Positions 35,993 to 47,382 of a DNA stretch of 64,000 bases are shown piece by piece. The stretch is from Cephalopachus bancanus (Eukaryota; Chordata; Mammalia; Primates; Tarsiidae): NCBI GenBank assembly GCA_027257055.1, contig JAPVLO010000055.1:6843501-6907500 (forward strand). The letters are read 5' to 3'. Numbering within the stretch: the stretch's first letter is position 1; each line of letters starts with the position of its first letter. The position numbers and the translations under genes are program-made. A model generated the notes under the pieces. It was not told the origin of the DNA. It did no database searches and saw nothing but the letters and a program-made list of their open reading frames with translations.

Positions 35993-37704
35993 GTAAACCA
36001 CAAGAAAGTGCTCATGTTTAGATGCTCATGTAAGATAATGTTTAGGACACTAGAGAATAATTTTACATTAAGTATTAGGTCTATTTGTTGGCTTACTATT
36101 ATTTATTATTAATTATTTATAAGTATGCTTTTATCACTTCCCAAATGCATTGACTGTTCAAAAAACAGGATTATTTTATAATGTGTTTTCCCAACATCTT
36201 AACATAGTGCCCCAAATACAGTTGATATGAATTATATTTTATTTTATATATTATGTAATAAGAGTCAACATGTACTGCTTGCTGTTATGCCAGAGATGCC
36301 AACCATAACCTATCATCTCGCATTCTCTTTGGAGAACATCTGCTTTGCCTACAATTCCCCTGCCCCCAAAAGCCATTTTTGAAATACCAAATTTCCCCAC
36401 CTAATCTGAATTACAACTGATTGGACTGGAGGAGGCTGACAGGACCCAAGACCTGATGGTAACCCATGGTCTAATGCAGAAAGAAACACAGGCAGAGCAG
36501 TTCCTAGGAACTTGATGTAAAGAAAAGAACAAAGCTATCTATTACTTGTTGGGTATTGCAGCTGGAAGGTAACATCAAATCAGGGCTGGAGAGAAAATGG
36601 TTCCCATATGCTTGCCTAAATTATGGAGGAGTAAGAAAAAAAACTCTGTTTAAAAAAAAAGAATAAGAAAGCAGATGTTCAGAAAGAAACCAAGATGTTG
36701 TAAAGGGAAGTCCATACTGCTCCTTTAATTCAAATTTCAACTCTAAATCCCAAGAGGTCCAGATATTGTTGTTGCATCCTTAAACCCTGTGACATCTTTT
36801 TTGGTAACTTTCAGTTCCCTTGAGTGTGTCTTTGTAACTTATAGTCAAAAAGTACTCCCAGTGCACAAACCAGAGAACGCAGATGGATGCTCTATTTACA
36901 GTTTATAAAGAATTTGGTCCTGAATATCTACTGAAAACCCTATACTCTTGAGCTGGCATGGAGTGAGTCCAGAAAATTACTTCCACACTTATACCTCAGG
37001 ACTCAGACCAGAAATTTGCTAGGGTAGGCTAACACATACATCCGAAATATATGTAAGAGCTAATATAGAAGTGGTCCAACATGAATGTTTCTGTCTGACA
37101 TGAGTCTTTTCCTTGAGAAGAGTTAAGGGCACAGGTTTCTTCTACATACGGCGCCACCATCCTTTAATGATGTCGCTGTTGCCTGCATCTATCTGGCAAA
37201 AAGTTGGAAAAAGAAATCTCAGAGGAGACCCAAGACCTTCTGGAAGGCTGGGCCCAGAAGTGGTGTGCTTTATCTCTGCTATAGTCTTGTGGTGGAAAGT
37301 AGTCACAAGGGCCAGTTGCAAGGCTGGACTGGAAACAGTAATTCTCAGCTGGGTGGCCATAATGGAAATAGATCATGGACATTGAGTAGTGGGCACCTGT
37401 GTCACAGCACTGCTTTCTCTCTTCTGTCCCTTGAGCCCAGCCCTAGTCTCATTTAGCTTTTCTAGGGTATTGAGCCTCTTCCAGGCAGGAAAACTTCCAG
37501 AAAAAAAAGAGATAAAAGGAGATACGATTAATAAGAAAAATGTTATTTATAGTAGAAATAGCTTGTGCAAGATAGAATCAAAACATCCTCACTTTTTACA
37601 CCACAAGTTCCATTTAGAAAATACACAGTGATCACTCTGAACAGAAATGCACATTGAGAGCCCTCCTCTGAGAGTGAAGGGTGGGCAAATGAGGTATTTT
37701 CATA
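35993..37704. other. Mostly unique sequence, possible L2 3' fragment
   Basis: A piece near 36120-36230 ('aacatcttaacatagtgccc' and flank) loosely resembles an L2 3' end. Nothing else is recognised. Several overlapping open frames near 37113-37456 on both strands show no recognisable domain. Confidence 0.4.
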
Positions 37705-37870
37705 CACATACACATTATCATATTCAATCCTCATAAAGACATCAAAAATAGGTATAATCATGACCACCATCTAGTAGAAAACTAAATTACATCTCAAAGA
37801 GATAAATGGACTTGCTGGATTTCACATCCCTAGGTGCAATGGGGATTTAAATGTAGGTCTTCTTATTCTA
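37705..37870 (+). repeat. MIR SINE fragment
   Basis: 'atattcaatcctcataaaga', 'ataggtataatcatgaccac', 'aaatggacttgctggatttc' and 'gatttaaatgtaggtcttct' follow the MIR 3' half. Confidence 0.6.
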
Positions 37871-38024
37871 AATTGTGTGCTCTTCCCACCAACCTATGCT
37901 GATGACAGTTTTAATAAGCATCTTCCTTAAGCTACCCATCTTAAAATACAAGTCATTTATGTTCTTCAGAAAACTCCATAGGTCCAGACTGGCAGGTCCT
38001 GGAATGATAGAAACCTGGAAGTGA

Positions 38025-38310
38025 GCCGGGCTCGGTGGCTCAGCCTGTAATCCCACACCTTTGGGAGGCTGAGGTGAGTGGATTGCCTCAGCCCGCGGGT
38101 TCGAGACCCGCCTGGTCAGCGAGACCTTATCTCTACAATAAATCAAAAAATCAGCCGGGCGGGGTTGCGCATGCCTGTAATTCCGGCTACCTGGAAGGCT
38201 GAGGCAGAAGGATTGCCGGAGCCCAGCAGGTCGAGGGTGCGGTGACTGGGAGCGGCCACTGCACTCCAGTCTGGGTGACCCAGTGAGACTCCAACTCAAA
38301 AAAAAAAAAG
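38025..38310 (+). repeat. Alu SINE, younger subfamily
   Basis: Full dimer with perfect 'gcgggttcgagacccgc' at 38095-38111, linker 'ctacaataaatcaaaaaatc', right-arm 'gactgggagcggccactgc', pure A tail. The 12-bp target-site duplication 'agaaacctggaa' is exact (38009-38020 and 38309-38320), arguing for a fairly recent insertion. It lies inside a 184-codon minus-strand open frame that is an Alu artefact. Confidence 0.97.
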
Positions 38311-38320
38311 AAACCTGGAA

Positions 38321-41300
38321 ACGAAGGTGTCCCAGCTGGCAGGATGTTAAGTCCCTTGGCTTCCACCAGCTTTTTTGTCTGATGCCTTTTGGCTGTGGGG
38401 ACACTCTCACTGCAAAGGTCACACCTCTAGGTAGTTGGAAAGTTCCTCAAAAGTAGCCCTTGAACATGTCATCATCTGATGATAATTATAGATTCTATCT
38501 TTGAGATCCTGTTTGTTGTTTTAGCCTTGTGGAGAATCATCAATTATTTTGAATGAACCATACATTCTATTAAAATAATTTGTGGAGTCTGTTTTGTGCC
38601 CAGGAAGAGGATTCTTATAATAGAACGTTTTCCTATAGACTTGATCTTCAAAGAGCTTGCAACTAGTATGGAAAAGCAGAACAAAGCACATCCACTAGAG
38701 AAGAAAGAGGAGGAGCATCTCCTTTTTTCACTAACACAAACAAAATAACTACTGTGTTCTCAGCACTACAGTGTTGCTATGAATAAAGACAAACATTCCA
38801 TAGGATCCTTCCCTTTAGGGCTCAGTTTTGCATATGATAGCTGTCTATTTCTAACAAAAGTGCTAAAAATTCCTGGATTGTTTCAATTCAGAATAAGCTA
38901 AAATTCGGGAATACAAAGATTCATGGCATAGAGCCAATGTGCTCAAAGACAGGTAAGCACCAAACCAAGAATCCAACTGACTGTCTTCACAAGTAGCATC
39001 CTTATAATTTAAAGAAAGGAGGTGCTGCTGCTGCTGCAGGCTGCTAACCTCCCACCTTCCTTTCTTACTGGCTTTTTGGGCATTTTCTACTGTGTTTCTT
39101 TGTTACCACATACTCTTTTATAGTACCTTTTGGCTGCTCCCTCTTGGTCCCTTTTTTCCCCTGCCAAAACATTATTCTGAAACTTCGTGGGATTTGTCCT
39201 TCATTCCTTTTTTCTTCACAACACACACTTTCTGGTTGGTTGTCACCTACTCCAATAACTTTTGTTGCCATCCATGAGCTGATGACTTGTCCACCCAATC
39301 TCTTCTAAGCCTTTGCCTCTTACACTCAGCTCTGTTATTAGGCATGTCCAGTCTGAGGTCTCAAAGGCACTTCAAATTCCACAGATTCCAAACAGAATGT
39401 CATTTTCCCCCTCACCAAGTCTGTACCTCTTACTGCGCTTTCAATTCAAGGAAGGGAAGCTGCATTCTAGCTGTGTTCTTTCCTGAGCATTGATAGACGT
39501 GACTTAGGCAAACCACTGCACCACTTTGAACATGCAAAGTGGTAAAGGGGGCACCATTTCTTTACAGAATGAGGAAGCTAGGCTTGACTCACTCCTCTGA
39601 CAAGTCTCAGAGGTTCACGAAGTCCTATACCCCGGGTGCATCCATATTTGTATTTTCTATGTAGAGAGGAATGGTTGTTTGGGAAACATTAAAATTCACT
39701 AGTTTATGTGATCTTCCATAATCTACCCCATTTTAAAAATATGAATGTGGAAAAAACTGTAATAATAATAATAAAGTGAGGAACTCTAAGCTCAACACAG
39801 ATCACATATATAAATAAAAGCTTTCATTCTGTGTGCTTGCTTCTCTTTCCTCTGTCTTCATATATTCTGCAAATTAAAGGCATTGTTCAACTAACCATAT
39901 TTTCTTGCTTTCAAAAGGTAGAAGCTGTAGAAATTGATTCAACATCAGGTTTGCTGATTCAGCAAAAGAAAAAAAAAGGCCATCAACCACAGCAGACAGC
40001 AGTCCCTTTGAAATGGTTTCCTTTAATGAGGTAACTAGCCCCACAGAGGCACAAGACAGACTGAGAAGGAGAGCGCCATGCAAATGAGGACACTTTCCCC
40101 AAGGATGAAAACACCTGATCTTGCAGAATTTCCATCCTCTATTGATGGTGGCCCATCTAATTTGCACATAGCACAAGTTGGAAGGCTCACTGCTGGTTGC
40201 ATAATCGCTGGGCCCTTTAATGTACTGTGTACTGCTCAGAAAACATATTCAATTACATTCCATTCCATTTCTTTCAGAGGCCCACTGTAATTTGCTTGAT
40301 TTTTTTTTCTGTGCTTTGAAAATAAGGTATCACGTGAGTAGTTTTCAGGAAATGATCGGACCAAATAGGGCATTAAACAAAATGCATTATTGAAGGTTAG
40401 TCTATTGCTTAACGTATATCCTCTCTCAAATGTGCATTCATGTATAAATCTGGAGGAGGAAGAAAGTGCAAGCCATAAAAACCTGTCCAGATGCATTCTG
40501 CTTTTTGAAGCTGGGAGATGTGCAGAGAAAGTTCAGATTTTAATATTTCAAAATATAGCACAACCACCCCAGGGTGATTTTATTGCATGATTTTTCACTT
40601 GGGTAGCATATGCCTTGGGTGAGTAATGTCGTCATTTTTTAAAATGTATATTTTTCTCCAAGACACAATACAATTGGAGGTTAGGAACTAATTCTTGTAG
40701 ATTCCATTAGCGTGTATTTTTTTTAATTGTAGTTAACCACAACCTCACCACCACCAAAAATGCCTTCACATTTACAAGGAGTTCCCTTGAGTTACTACTT
40801 TCCTTTTGATTTAGTGAGACAGTGAGGCTTGTGTTGTTTCTAGTAGACTTTAAAATTTAACAGAACCTCAAATAAAAATGATTTTTTTTTTCTGGGATTT
40901 TTTTTTATTTGTTTCTCATTTGCTTAAAAAAGTAACATGTTTTCCTAAGTCTGAATAAAATATCCACCATCCACGTCAGCTATTGTTTTTTTGTATGTTG
41001 TTGTTGTTTTTCCTTAAAGCTTGCAACAGGGCTAGTTTTTTTTCCTGGCTCCAAACAGGAATCCTTTAGCAAACACAATTGGCACCCTGGTTTATGTGTG
41101 TTGCTCACAGACAGTGTGGGAAAGCCAGGTGCTTGGGTGATTAATTGGGGTTCCAAGAAGGGTCTTGGGACATGATAATTCTTTATGGAAAATGGGATTA
41201 AAATTTGACACTTCTACAATTTTCTCTCTTTGTAGTGAAAATTTCATTTTTCATTAGCTGGTCAAATAATTCCTTGTGCAGTCATCTCTAAATTAATCTT

Positions 41301-42205
41301 GAATTAATTTTTAAATCGCCTGTCTTCTGATATAGAATTTGTCATAAGAAAATGCAGAACAGTCAATCTTTCATTAGACATGGGGTGAGAAGGGTCAGCA
41401 GACACCCCTGCTGCACTCCAATGAGGGCCCCACATCTGGCACAGGCCGGCGTCTGGAATCGTCATGCACATCATACACTCGCTGGTCCTGCAGAAAATGC
41501 CGGCTTCAGAATGGCTGCAGGCTGAAATATGAACCCGGGGAACCCAGAGTCGGAATAGGCTGTTTGTGTATGGAGCTGGTTTATTAGCCAACGTGCAGGC
41601 CTGGAGCCCGCAAGAAGTCTACTCTCAAGCTGATCTGTCACGCAGTTAACAAGCTGTGTGTAATATTGCCCATTTCATGCAGAAAGGGGGAAAAACATTC
41701 CCTCAGGTGTCAGAAAGACCTAATACTTTTAGGATAGGGCATGCTCTGGTTTGGCGGGCATGCTGCAGTACAAGCTGCAGGCTCTTTGAAATCAAAAAAG
41801 AAAGCACACACATCCATTACACTTCACTCTGGAGTTTTGTTGGGGAAGGACTTCCTACTCTGTGTACATTTCCTTGTCCATGTCTGGACATAGCCTCATG
41901 CATTTCTTTGTCCATGCTACACCGAACTGAAAATTTAGTAAAAATTCCAAGTTTACCGTAATTACAACAGAAGAGAGTGCTGGAGTGAACTTGAGGTGTA
42001 TGGCTGCTTCTGACCATCAGCACATTTAAACAGAGTAGACTTCAAGACTCAGCAGAGTACATACACGGGGTGTGTTTTGTTCATCTGGGCTGGTGAATTT
42101 CAGCCATTAAAGCCCGGTGCTAATGGAGGCAAGGTCACAGGTTCAATCCTCATAGAACACAGTTCACTTAAAACAGAGAAATCTACTCAAGAATCAGAGA
42201 CACAA
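38321..42205. other. About 3.9 kb of repeat-poor unique sequence
   Basis: I recognise no transposon here except short T-rich tracts near 40880-41045 and an 8-bp-stem hairpin at 39521-39542. Blocks at 40040-40620 and 41290-42060 have balanced composition without decay-like runs and contain homeodomain- and POU-type motifs. That is the usual look of conserved non-coding DNA, but conservation cannot be measured here. Confidence 0.5.
40078..40087 (+). promoter_or_regulatory. Octamer motif (candidate POU-factor site)
   Basis: 'atgcaaatga' contains the consensus octamer ATGCAAAT. A single motif is weak evidence of function; its interest comes from lying in a repeat-free block. Confidence 0.3.
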
Positions 42206-42495
42206 GCTGGGCTAGGTGGCTCAGCCTGTAATCCTGTGCCTTTGGGAGGCTGAGGTGAGTGGATTGCCTGAGCCCGCGGGTTCAAGACCCGCCTGGGCAG
42301 CGAGACCTCATCTCTACAATAAATCAAAAAATCAGCCGGGCGTGGTAGCACAAGCCTGTAATTCCGGCTACTCAGGAGGCTGAGGCGGAAGGATCGCCGG
42401 AGCCCAGCAGGTCGAGGCTGCGGTGGCCGGGAGCGGCCACTGCACTCCAGTCTGGGCGACAGAGTGAGACTCCAACTCAAAAAAAAAAAAAAGAA
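42206..42495 (+). repeat. Alu SINE, younger subfamily
   Basis: Full dimer with a nearly unmutated body, including hairpin-capable 'gcgggttcaagacccgc' (42276-42292) and 'gtggccgggagcggccac' (42423-42440). An exact 15-bp target-site duplication 'aagaatcagagacac' lies at 42189-42203 and 42496-42510. This is among the best-preserved copies in the window. Confidence 0.97.
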
Positions 42496-42510
42496 AAGAA
42501 TCAGAGACAC

Positions 42511-44630
42511 CTCCTGATCCCAGTCACTGACCACAAGAAGGACTGGGTGAAAACAGTTACTGACCCAGGGCAAAAGCATCCTCTAAACAACTCGGGAACA
42601 TGCAACCCCTAGATGCTGCAGCAGCAGGAGAAGCCAACACCTTCTGCTTAAAGATTTTATAAAAATTACTTTTACAAAGCCCTATGGACAAGTTCACAGT
42701 GGCTGAGTCCCCGAGATCAGACGTGTGCCTCTGGGTATCTTTGGGGTCCTTCCTGTTTGGGGAATTCCTTTCGTCCCTTTAGTGCACTCCAGAGAGTCTC
42801 ACGTGCTGCTGACAGGGAGGAGATTTAAGGTCCAAGTGGCCAGGGTTAGAGGAGGAGCTGTGGGACTCAGAACTTGCCCGCTCTGCAGGTCTAAAGGAGA
42901 GACTGTTGAACTTCACAGACTTCCGGAAAAACAGGCAGTGAGGGGGAGGGATGGGGCGGAGGGAGCTGGTTTGTTTATCCAAGTGCTCTGGCTGTCGGTG
43001 GAGTTTTCTACTTGTGTTTATGTTTTCAGATGAGGACTGACAGGTTATCCCTGCACTAGGGTACAGCCCATCTGGTTGCTGCTGTATTTGTTTTAGTCCC
43101 GTTTGGTTTTCAGAGGCACCCTTTATGAAACAGAACCCTAGCACAAACTTTAAAAATGGGCAAATGAAAAAAATAACCCAACATGGCAGAGGAGAAGAAC
43201 CAACCCTAGTGACCCGTAAGTGAGAAATCTGTTAATCCACCATTAATTTGTACAAATAAAACAAAGGACGGGTAAGTATGAGCCCACCCCATAGACTCAG
43301 CACTAAACATGTTTTCTCATTTCCTCCTCAAAATAGACCTATGAGAACTCTTAGCACTGGTGCTTTGCAGGTGAGAAAACTGAAGTGCCACATCAGAGAT
43401 GAGTCTCCTTTTGATACGGAATCCAGGGGTTTTGCTCCAATAAAATGGAAAGGGTTTTTTTTTTGTTTGCTCACTTTAAAAATAAATAAATAAATAATAA
43501 AACTATAATAGTGTTAGGCCTTAGTTGTTACTTTGTTATTATTGAGATCAAGAAAGGCATTATTATAAAATCAGGGGAAATAATATAGTGTGTAAACAAT
43601 TATAATCCCTCTGTTGTTTTTAAATAAATAAAACTGATTTTGCTCACATCTACAACAGAAAAGACAAATTCATAGGCTGGCTTCTTAGAAAGTCTATAGA
43701 ATAGTTTGCACAAATGTGTCCGGTGTCCTTTGAAATGTGTATCTCCAATAACCAAAGAAAATAGGAAATAAAAATACCCTTATGAAAAGGAATCCAGTCA
43801 ACTAAAATTACTACAAAGCCAAGGTATTCATTATTATTTTGGACAAGGGATAATACCCCCAGGCCCAACCCCACATATTATTTTATACATTCATGGCTTC
43901 ATATTTGGGGGTCTGGCTTTGCTTGCGGGTACACATGGCAATAAAGATGCCAGGTCCCTTAACAGAGAGCTGCAGAGCTAACCCTAGGCTGTGGGCAGAG
44001 CTAATAAAAACCAGGCCCACCAGGCCAAACACCAAACACATACAAAATCCAGTCTCAAGTATTTTAAAGTTTTCTTTTTCTAGTTCCTTTTCTGTTTTTG
44101 TTTTTTCTTCCTTCATTGTAAGGGTCATCAGAAAGTGTCTTTCAGCTCTATTCCAAAGTAAATGAAGACATTACAAAAATTAAAAAGGATAAAAAGTTTA
44201 GAGGTAACTTTGCCTTTGAACTAAGTTTGAGAATGTGAACCTAGCAAGCAATTATAATCATACTTATAATTCACAATAATCAGAAGAGGAGAATGGGAAA
44301 TGCCTACTTATAACATCTCTTTCTTACCCAAGTAATGAATGTATGTTGCTTCCCTACTTACTATAGACAAACATATATTTTAGTCTATATGTATTTCTTC
44401 TAGTTATATTTAAAAGACAAAAGCAAATCCCTGACTCTCAAGCAAAAGATGATTTAAATGCATAAAGTAGAAAGGTAGAGAAGAAAAAAAAATGTAATCA
44501 AGGAGTGAAATCTATCAACTCTGTCTTAGGCTTTTCCTTCTAAGTCACAGAAGAAGGAGAGGTGATGATGACACAAATAGGGTCTGTAATCCCACATACC
44601 TAATATCATTCACATGCAGTTTAAGGAGAT
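42511..44630. other. Mostly unique sequence, nothing firmly recognised
   Basis: A weak MIR-like patch lies near 43330-43410. An A-rich AAAT run lies at 43470-43500. Opposed open frames of 102 and 121 codons at 42725-43144 have no recognisable domain, start context or splice support. Confidence 0.45.
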
Positions 44631-44830
44631 AGTATAGTATTGTAAAAGGAACATGACTTTGAAATTAGAAACTCCCAAGTTCAAATACAGGCTCTACTGT
44701 TTATGAGCTCTGTGATCTCAGCCAAGTTACATTCCGCTGAGCCCCTTCTGCACAAAGAAAGAATATCCCTGACTTCTAGAATGGTTGTGGCAATTAATCG
44801 AATTTTTAAATTTTAAGATACTAAGAGGTA
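44631..44830 (+). repeat. MIR SINE
   Basis: 'catgactttgaaattagaaa', 'cccaagttcaaatacaggct', 'ctactgtttatgagctctgt' and 'gatctcagccaagttacatt' are the MIR 5' half in order. Confidence 0.8.
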
Positions 44831-44844
44831 TTTTGCACATAATA

Positions 44845-45150
44845 TAATATGGACTAAATATGTGTGTCCCTGCCCTAAATGTGTCTGTTGAAGTCCCAGC
44901 TTCCAGTGCTATGGTATTAGGAGGTGGAATCTTGAAAAGGTGATTATGTTGTGAGGGTGGAGTCCTCACGTATGCCATTAGCACCCTCATCAGAAGGCAG
45001 AGAAAAGAGCTTCATGCTCCCCACTCTCCACCACATGTTGAAACCCTGATCTCAGAATTTCGGCCTCCAGAACTGTGAGAATATGAATTTCTGCTGTTGA
45101 AGGACCCTGTCTATAGTATTCTGTTAGAGCAGCCTAAATGGACTAAGACA
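44845..45150 (+). mobile_element. MaLR (MST/MLT1-type) solo LTR
   Basis: Motifs in order: 'atggactaaatatgtgtgtc', 'gtctgttgaagtcccagctt', 'tggtattaggaggtggaatc', 'gtgagggtggagtcctcacg', 'cctccagaactgtgagaata' and 'agcagcctaaatggactaag'. No internal region is attached. Confidence 0.9.
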
Positions 45151-45176
45151 TAATAGGTCCTTAATAAATAGTTACT

Positions 45177-45476
45177 GGCCAGGCTCAGTGGCGCAGCCTG
45201 CAATCTCGGTACTTTAGGAGGCCAAGGCAAGTGGATTGCCTGCCCATGGGTTCGAGACAGGACCGGGCAACTTGGCCAGACCTTGTCTCTACAATAAATC
45301 AAAAAAATTAGCTGAGTGTGGTAGCGTGTGCCTGTAGTTCCGACTATTTGGAAGGCTGAGGTAGAAGGATTGCTGGAGCCCAGCAGGTTGATGCTGGGGT
45401 GGCCATGAGTGTGCCACTGCCCTCCAACCTGGGTGACAGAGTGAGACTCCAACTCAAAACAAACAAATAAATAAAC
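45177..45476 (+). repeat. Alu SINE, older subfamily
   Basis: Full dimer immediately downstream of the MaLR LTR. It keeps 'ctacaataaatc' but has the older right-arm 'ggtggccatgagtgtgccac'. Flanks 'aaatagttact' and 'aaacagttact' form a target-site duplication with one mismatch. Confidence 0.95.
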
Positions 45477-45754
45477 AGTTACTATCATGATGGCTCTTCT
45501 TTGGTATTGAGCAATCCGGTAAATAACTATCAGAATATGAGACTCTCATTAGCTGCTTAGCTCAATTTAATTTATCAGGATCATAACAAATCCAGGAAGC
45601 AGGTTTGATATTCTATACCTTTAAATATGTATGCAAAGTTTCTGGACCTTGTCAACATCTAGAAAAAGTGACTTCTAAGAACCATTGTGACAGGTGGGTG
45701 GTATGAAGGGTCTTCCTTGAGGAAGAGTGACATGGAAGCAAGGACAGAGGGCTA
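45477..45754. other. Unique sequence, nothing recognised
   Basis: No feature is supported. Confidence 0.4.
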
Positions 45755-45880
45755 TGAAGAGGTGTAAAATCTGGGTTCTGATCTAACCATGACCATCATA
45801 TGCAAGTCACTTATCTGTCTGAATGTCAGCACCTCCACTGTAAAGGTAGGATAGTATAATGTGTCCTTCACACTTGGGGC
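45755..45880 (+). repeat. MIR SINE fragment
   Basis: 'aaatctgggttctgatctaa', 'catatgcaagtcacttatct', 'gtctgaatgtcagcacctcc' and 'ctgtaaaggtaggatagtat' fit the MIR core. Confidence 0.7.
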
Positions 45881-45999
45881 TTCATGGTGGATGAAACCGT
45901 GTCTCCCAAAAGGCTCCAAACCTCTATGCTGCTATGGCTGCATGCATCTATTAAATACTCTCCCACCCATGCTATACAGCATTAAAAATAGGATCATTA

Positions 46000-46285
46000 G
46001 CCAGGCTCGGTGGCTCAGCCTGTAATCCCGCGCCTTTGGGAGGCTGAGGTGAGCGGATTGCCTGAGCCCGCGAGTTCGAGACCCGCCTGGGCAGTGAGAC
46101 CTCATCTCTACAATAAATCAAAAAATCAGCCGGGCGTGGTAGCGCATGCCTGTAATTCCGGCTACTCGGAAGACTGAGGCGGAAGGATCGCCGGAGCCCA
46201 GTAGGCGAGGCTGCGGTGGCCGGAAGCGGCCACTGCACTCCAGTCTGGGCGACAGAGTGAGACTCCAACTCAAAAAAAAAAAAAA
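46000..46285 (+). repeat. Alu SINE, younger subfamily
   Basis: Full dimer with an almost consensus body and a 14-base A tail. Flanks 'aaaataggatcatt' and 'aaaatagcatcatt' form a 14-bp target-site duplication with one mismatch. The T-arm-like stem carries one mismatch in this copy ('gcgagttcgagacccgc'). Confidence 0.97.
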
Positions 46286-46379
46286 TAGCATCATTGTTCA
46301 TTAATTCAATGTATATTTGAATACTGCCATGGTTGTGTACTGAACATTTATGGCCTCGTGTATGTAGAGGTAAGTCCTT

Positions 46380-46620
46380 TGGTAGATGGGATTAGTATCC
46401 TTATAAGAAGAGCAAGAGGCCTAAGAGCGCGCTCTCTCTTTCTAGCTCACCACTGTGTGAGGACACAGCTTGCAGATAGCCAGGAATGGGTCTTCACCAG
46501 AACTAAATCTGCCAATGCCTTGATCTTTAACTTCCAGCTTCCAGAACCATGAGAAATAAGTGTCTGCTACTTAAGTCACATAGCCTTTCATATTCTATTA
46601 TAGCAGCTAGAGCTGACAAG
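46380..46620 (+). mobile_element. MaLR (MST/MLT1-type) LTR, 3' portion
   Basis: 'gatgggattagtatccttat' + 'aagaagagc', 'ccactgtgtgaggacacagc', 'ccagaactaaatctgccaat' + 'gccttgatc', 'ccagaaccatgagaaataag' and 'ctattatagcagctagagct'. The 5' half is missing. Confidence 0.85.
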
Positions 46621-47072
46621 CGGAACACTGCTGTGGATGTGATGAGACACAGTTGTCCTTACCTTAAAGAGTTTAGAATACAACAAGAAAACATGTACAT
46701 ACTAATTATAATATGCCATAAAATGATAAGTCTTACAAAAGACCAAATTTAAAATACCAAAACATCAAAACTTGCCCAGTCAAGATAATCCCAAATGATT
46801 TTAATGAAAAGACAGCATTTGAGCAAGACCTGAAGGCATATTTTGACATTGAACAGACAGAGAGGGACAGAGGGGAGGACTAGGGAGTAGAAAGTGAGAA
46901 GTAAAAAAGAAGTCTTGGCTAAAAATGGTATCTTAGGGATGACTGCTCAAGTTTTGTGATTTTAGAAAAATTCAGAGAATGTAAAAAACTCAAAACTAGC
47001 TTTAATTTTGACCATACATCTTTGTACTTCTTTAATTTGTAATTTTTTAATTGCCCCAATTTATACACCAAG
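46621..47072 (+). repeat. Possible ancient mammalian repeat fragment
   Basis: 'aagagtttagaatacaacaa' and 'cagcatttgagcaagacctg' + 'aaggcat' resemble an old dispersed repeat ('gagcttacagtctagtgg ... gacatttgagctgagacctgaagg'). I cannot name it firmly. Confidence 0.4.
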
Positions 47073-47082
47073 AGAAATAACA

Positions 47083-47366
47083 TTTTTTTTTTCTGAGTTG
47101 GAGTCTCACTCTGTCACCCAGACTGGAGGACAGTGGCTGCTCCTGGCCATCGCATCCTCCACCTGCTGGGCTCCGTCGATCCTTCCACCTCAGCCTTCCG
47201 AGTAGCCGGAATTACAGGCATGCGCTACCACACCCAGTTGATTTTTTGACTTATTGTAGAGATGAGGTCTCGCTGCCCAGTGGGTCTTGAACCCGCAGGC
47301 TCAGGCAATCCACTCACCTCAGCCTCCCAAAGGCGCGGGATTACAGGCTGAGCCACCGAGCCCAGC
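47083..47366 (-). repeat. Alu SINE, younger subfamily, minus strand
   Basis: Reverse dimer starting with a T tail and 'gagttggagtctcactctgt', ending 'gctgagccaccgagcccagc'. A 16-bp target-site duplication 'agaaataacatttttt' is exact (47073-47088 and 47367-47382). It faces the plus-strand Alu at 46000 about 0.8 kb away. Confidence 0.97.
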
Positions 47367-47382
47367 AGAAATAACATTTTTT

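Noticed and set aside
37868..38422. 184-codon minus-strand open frame
   Set aside because: Most of it is the antisense of an Alu, a known source of spurious frames.
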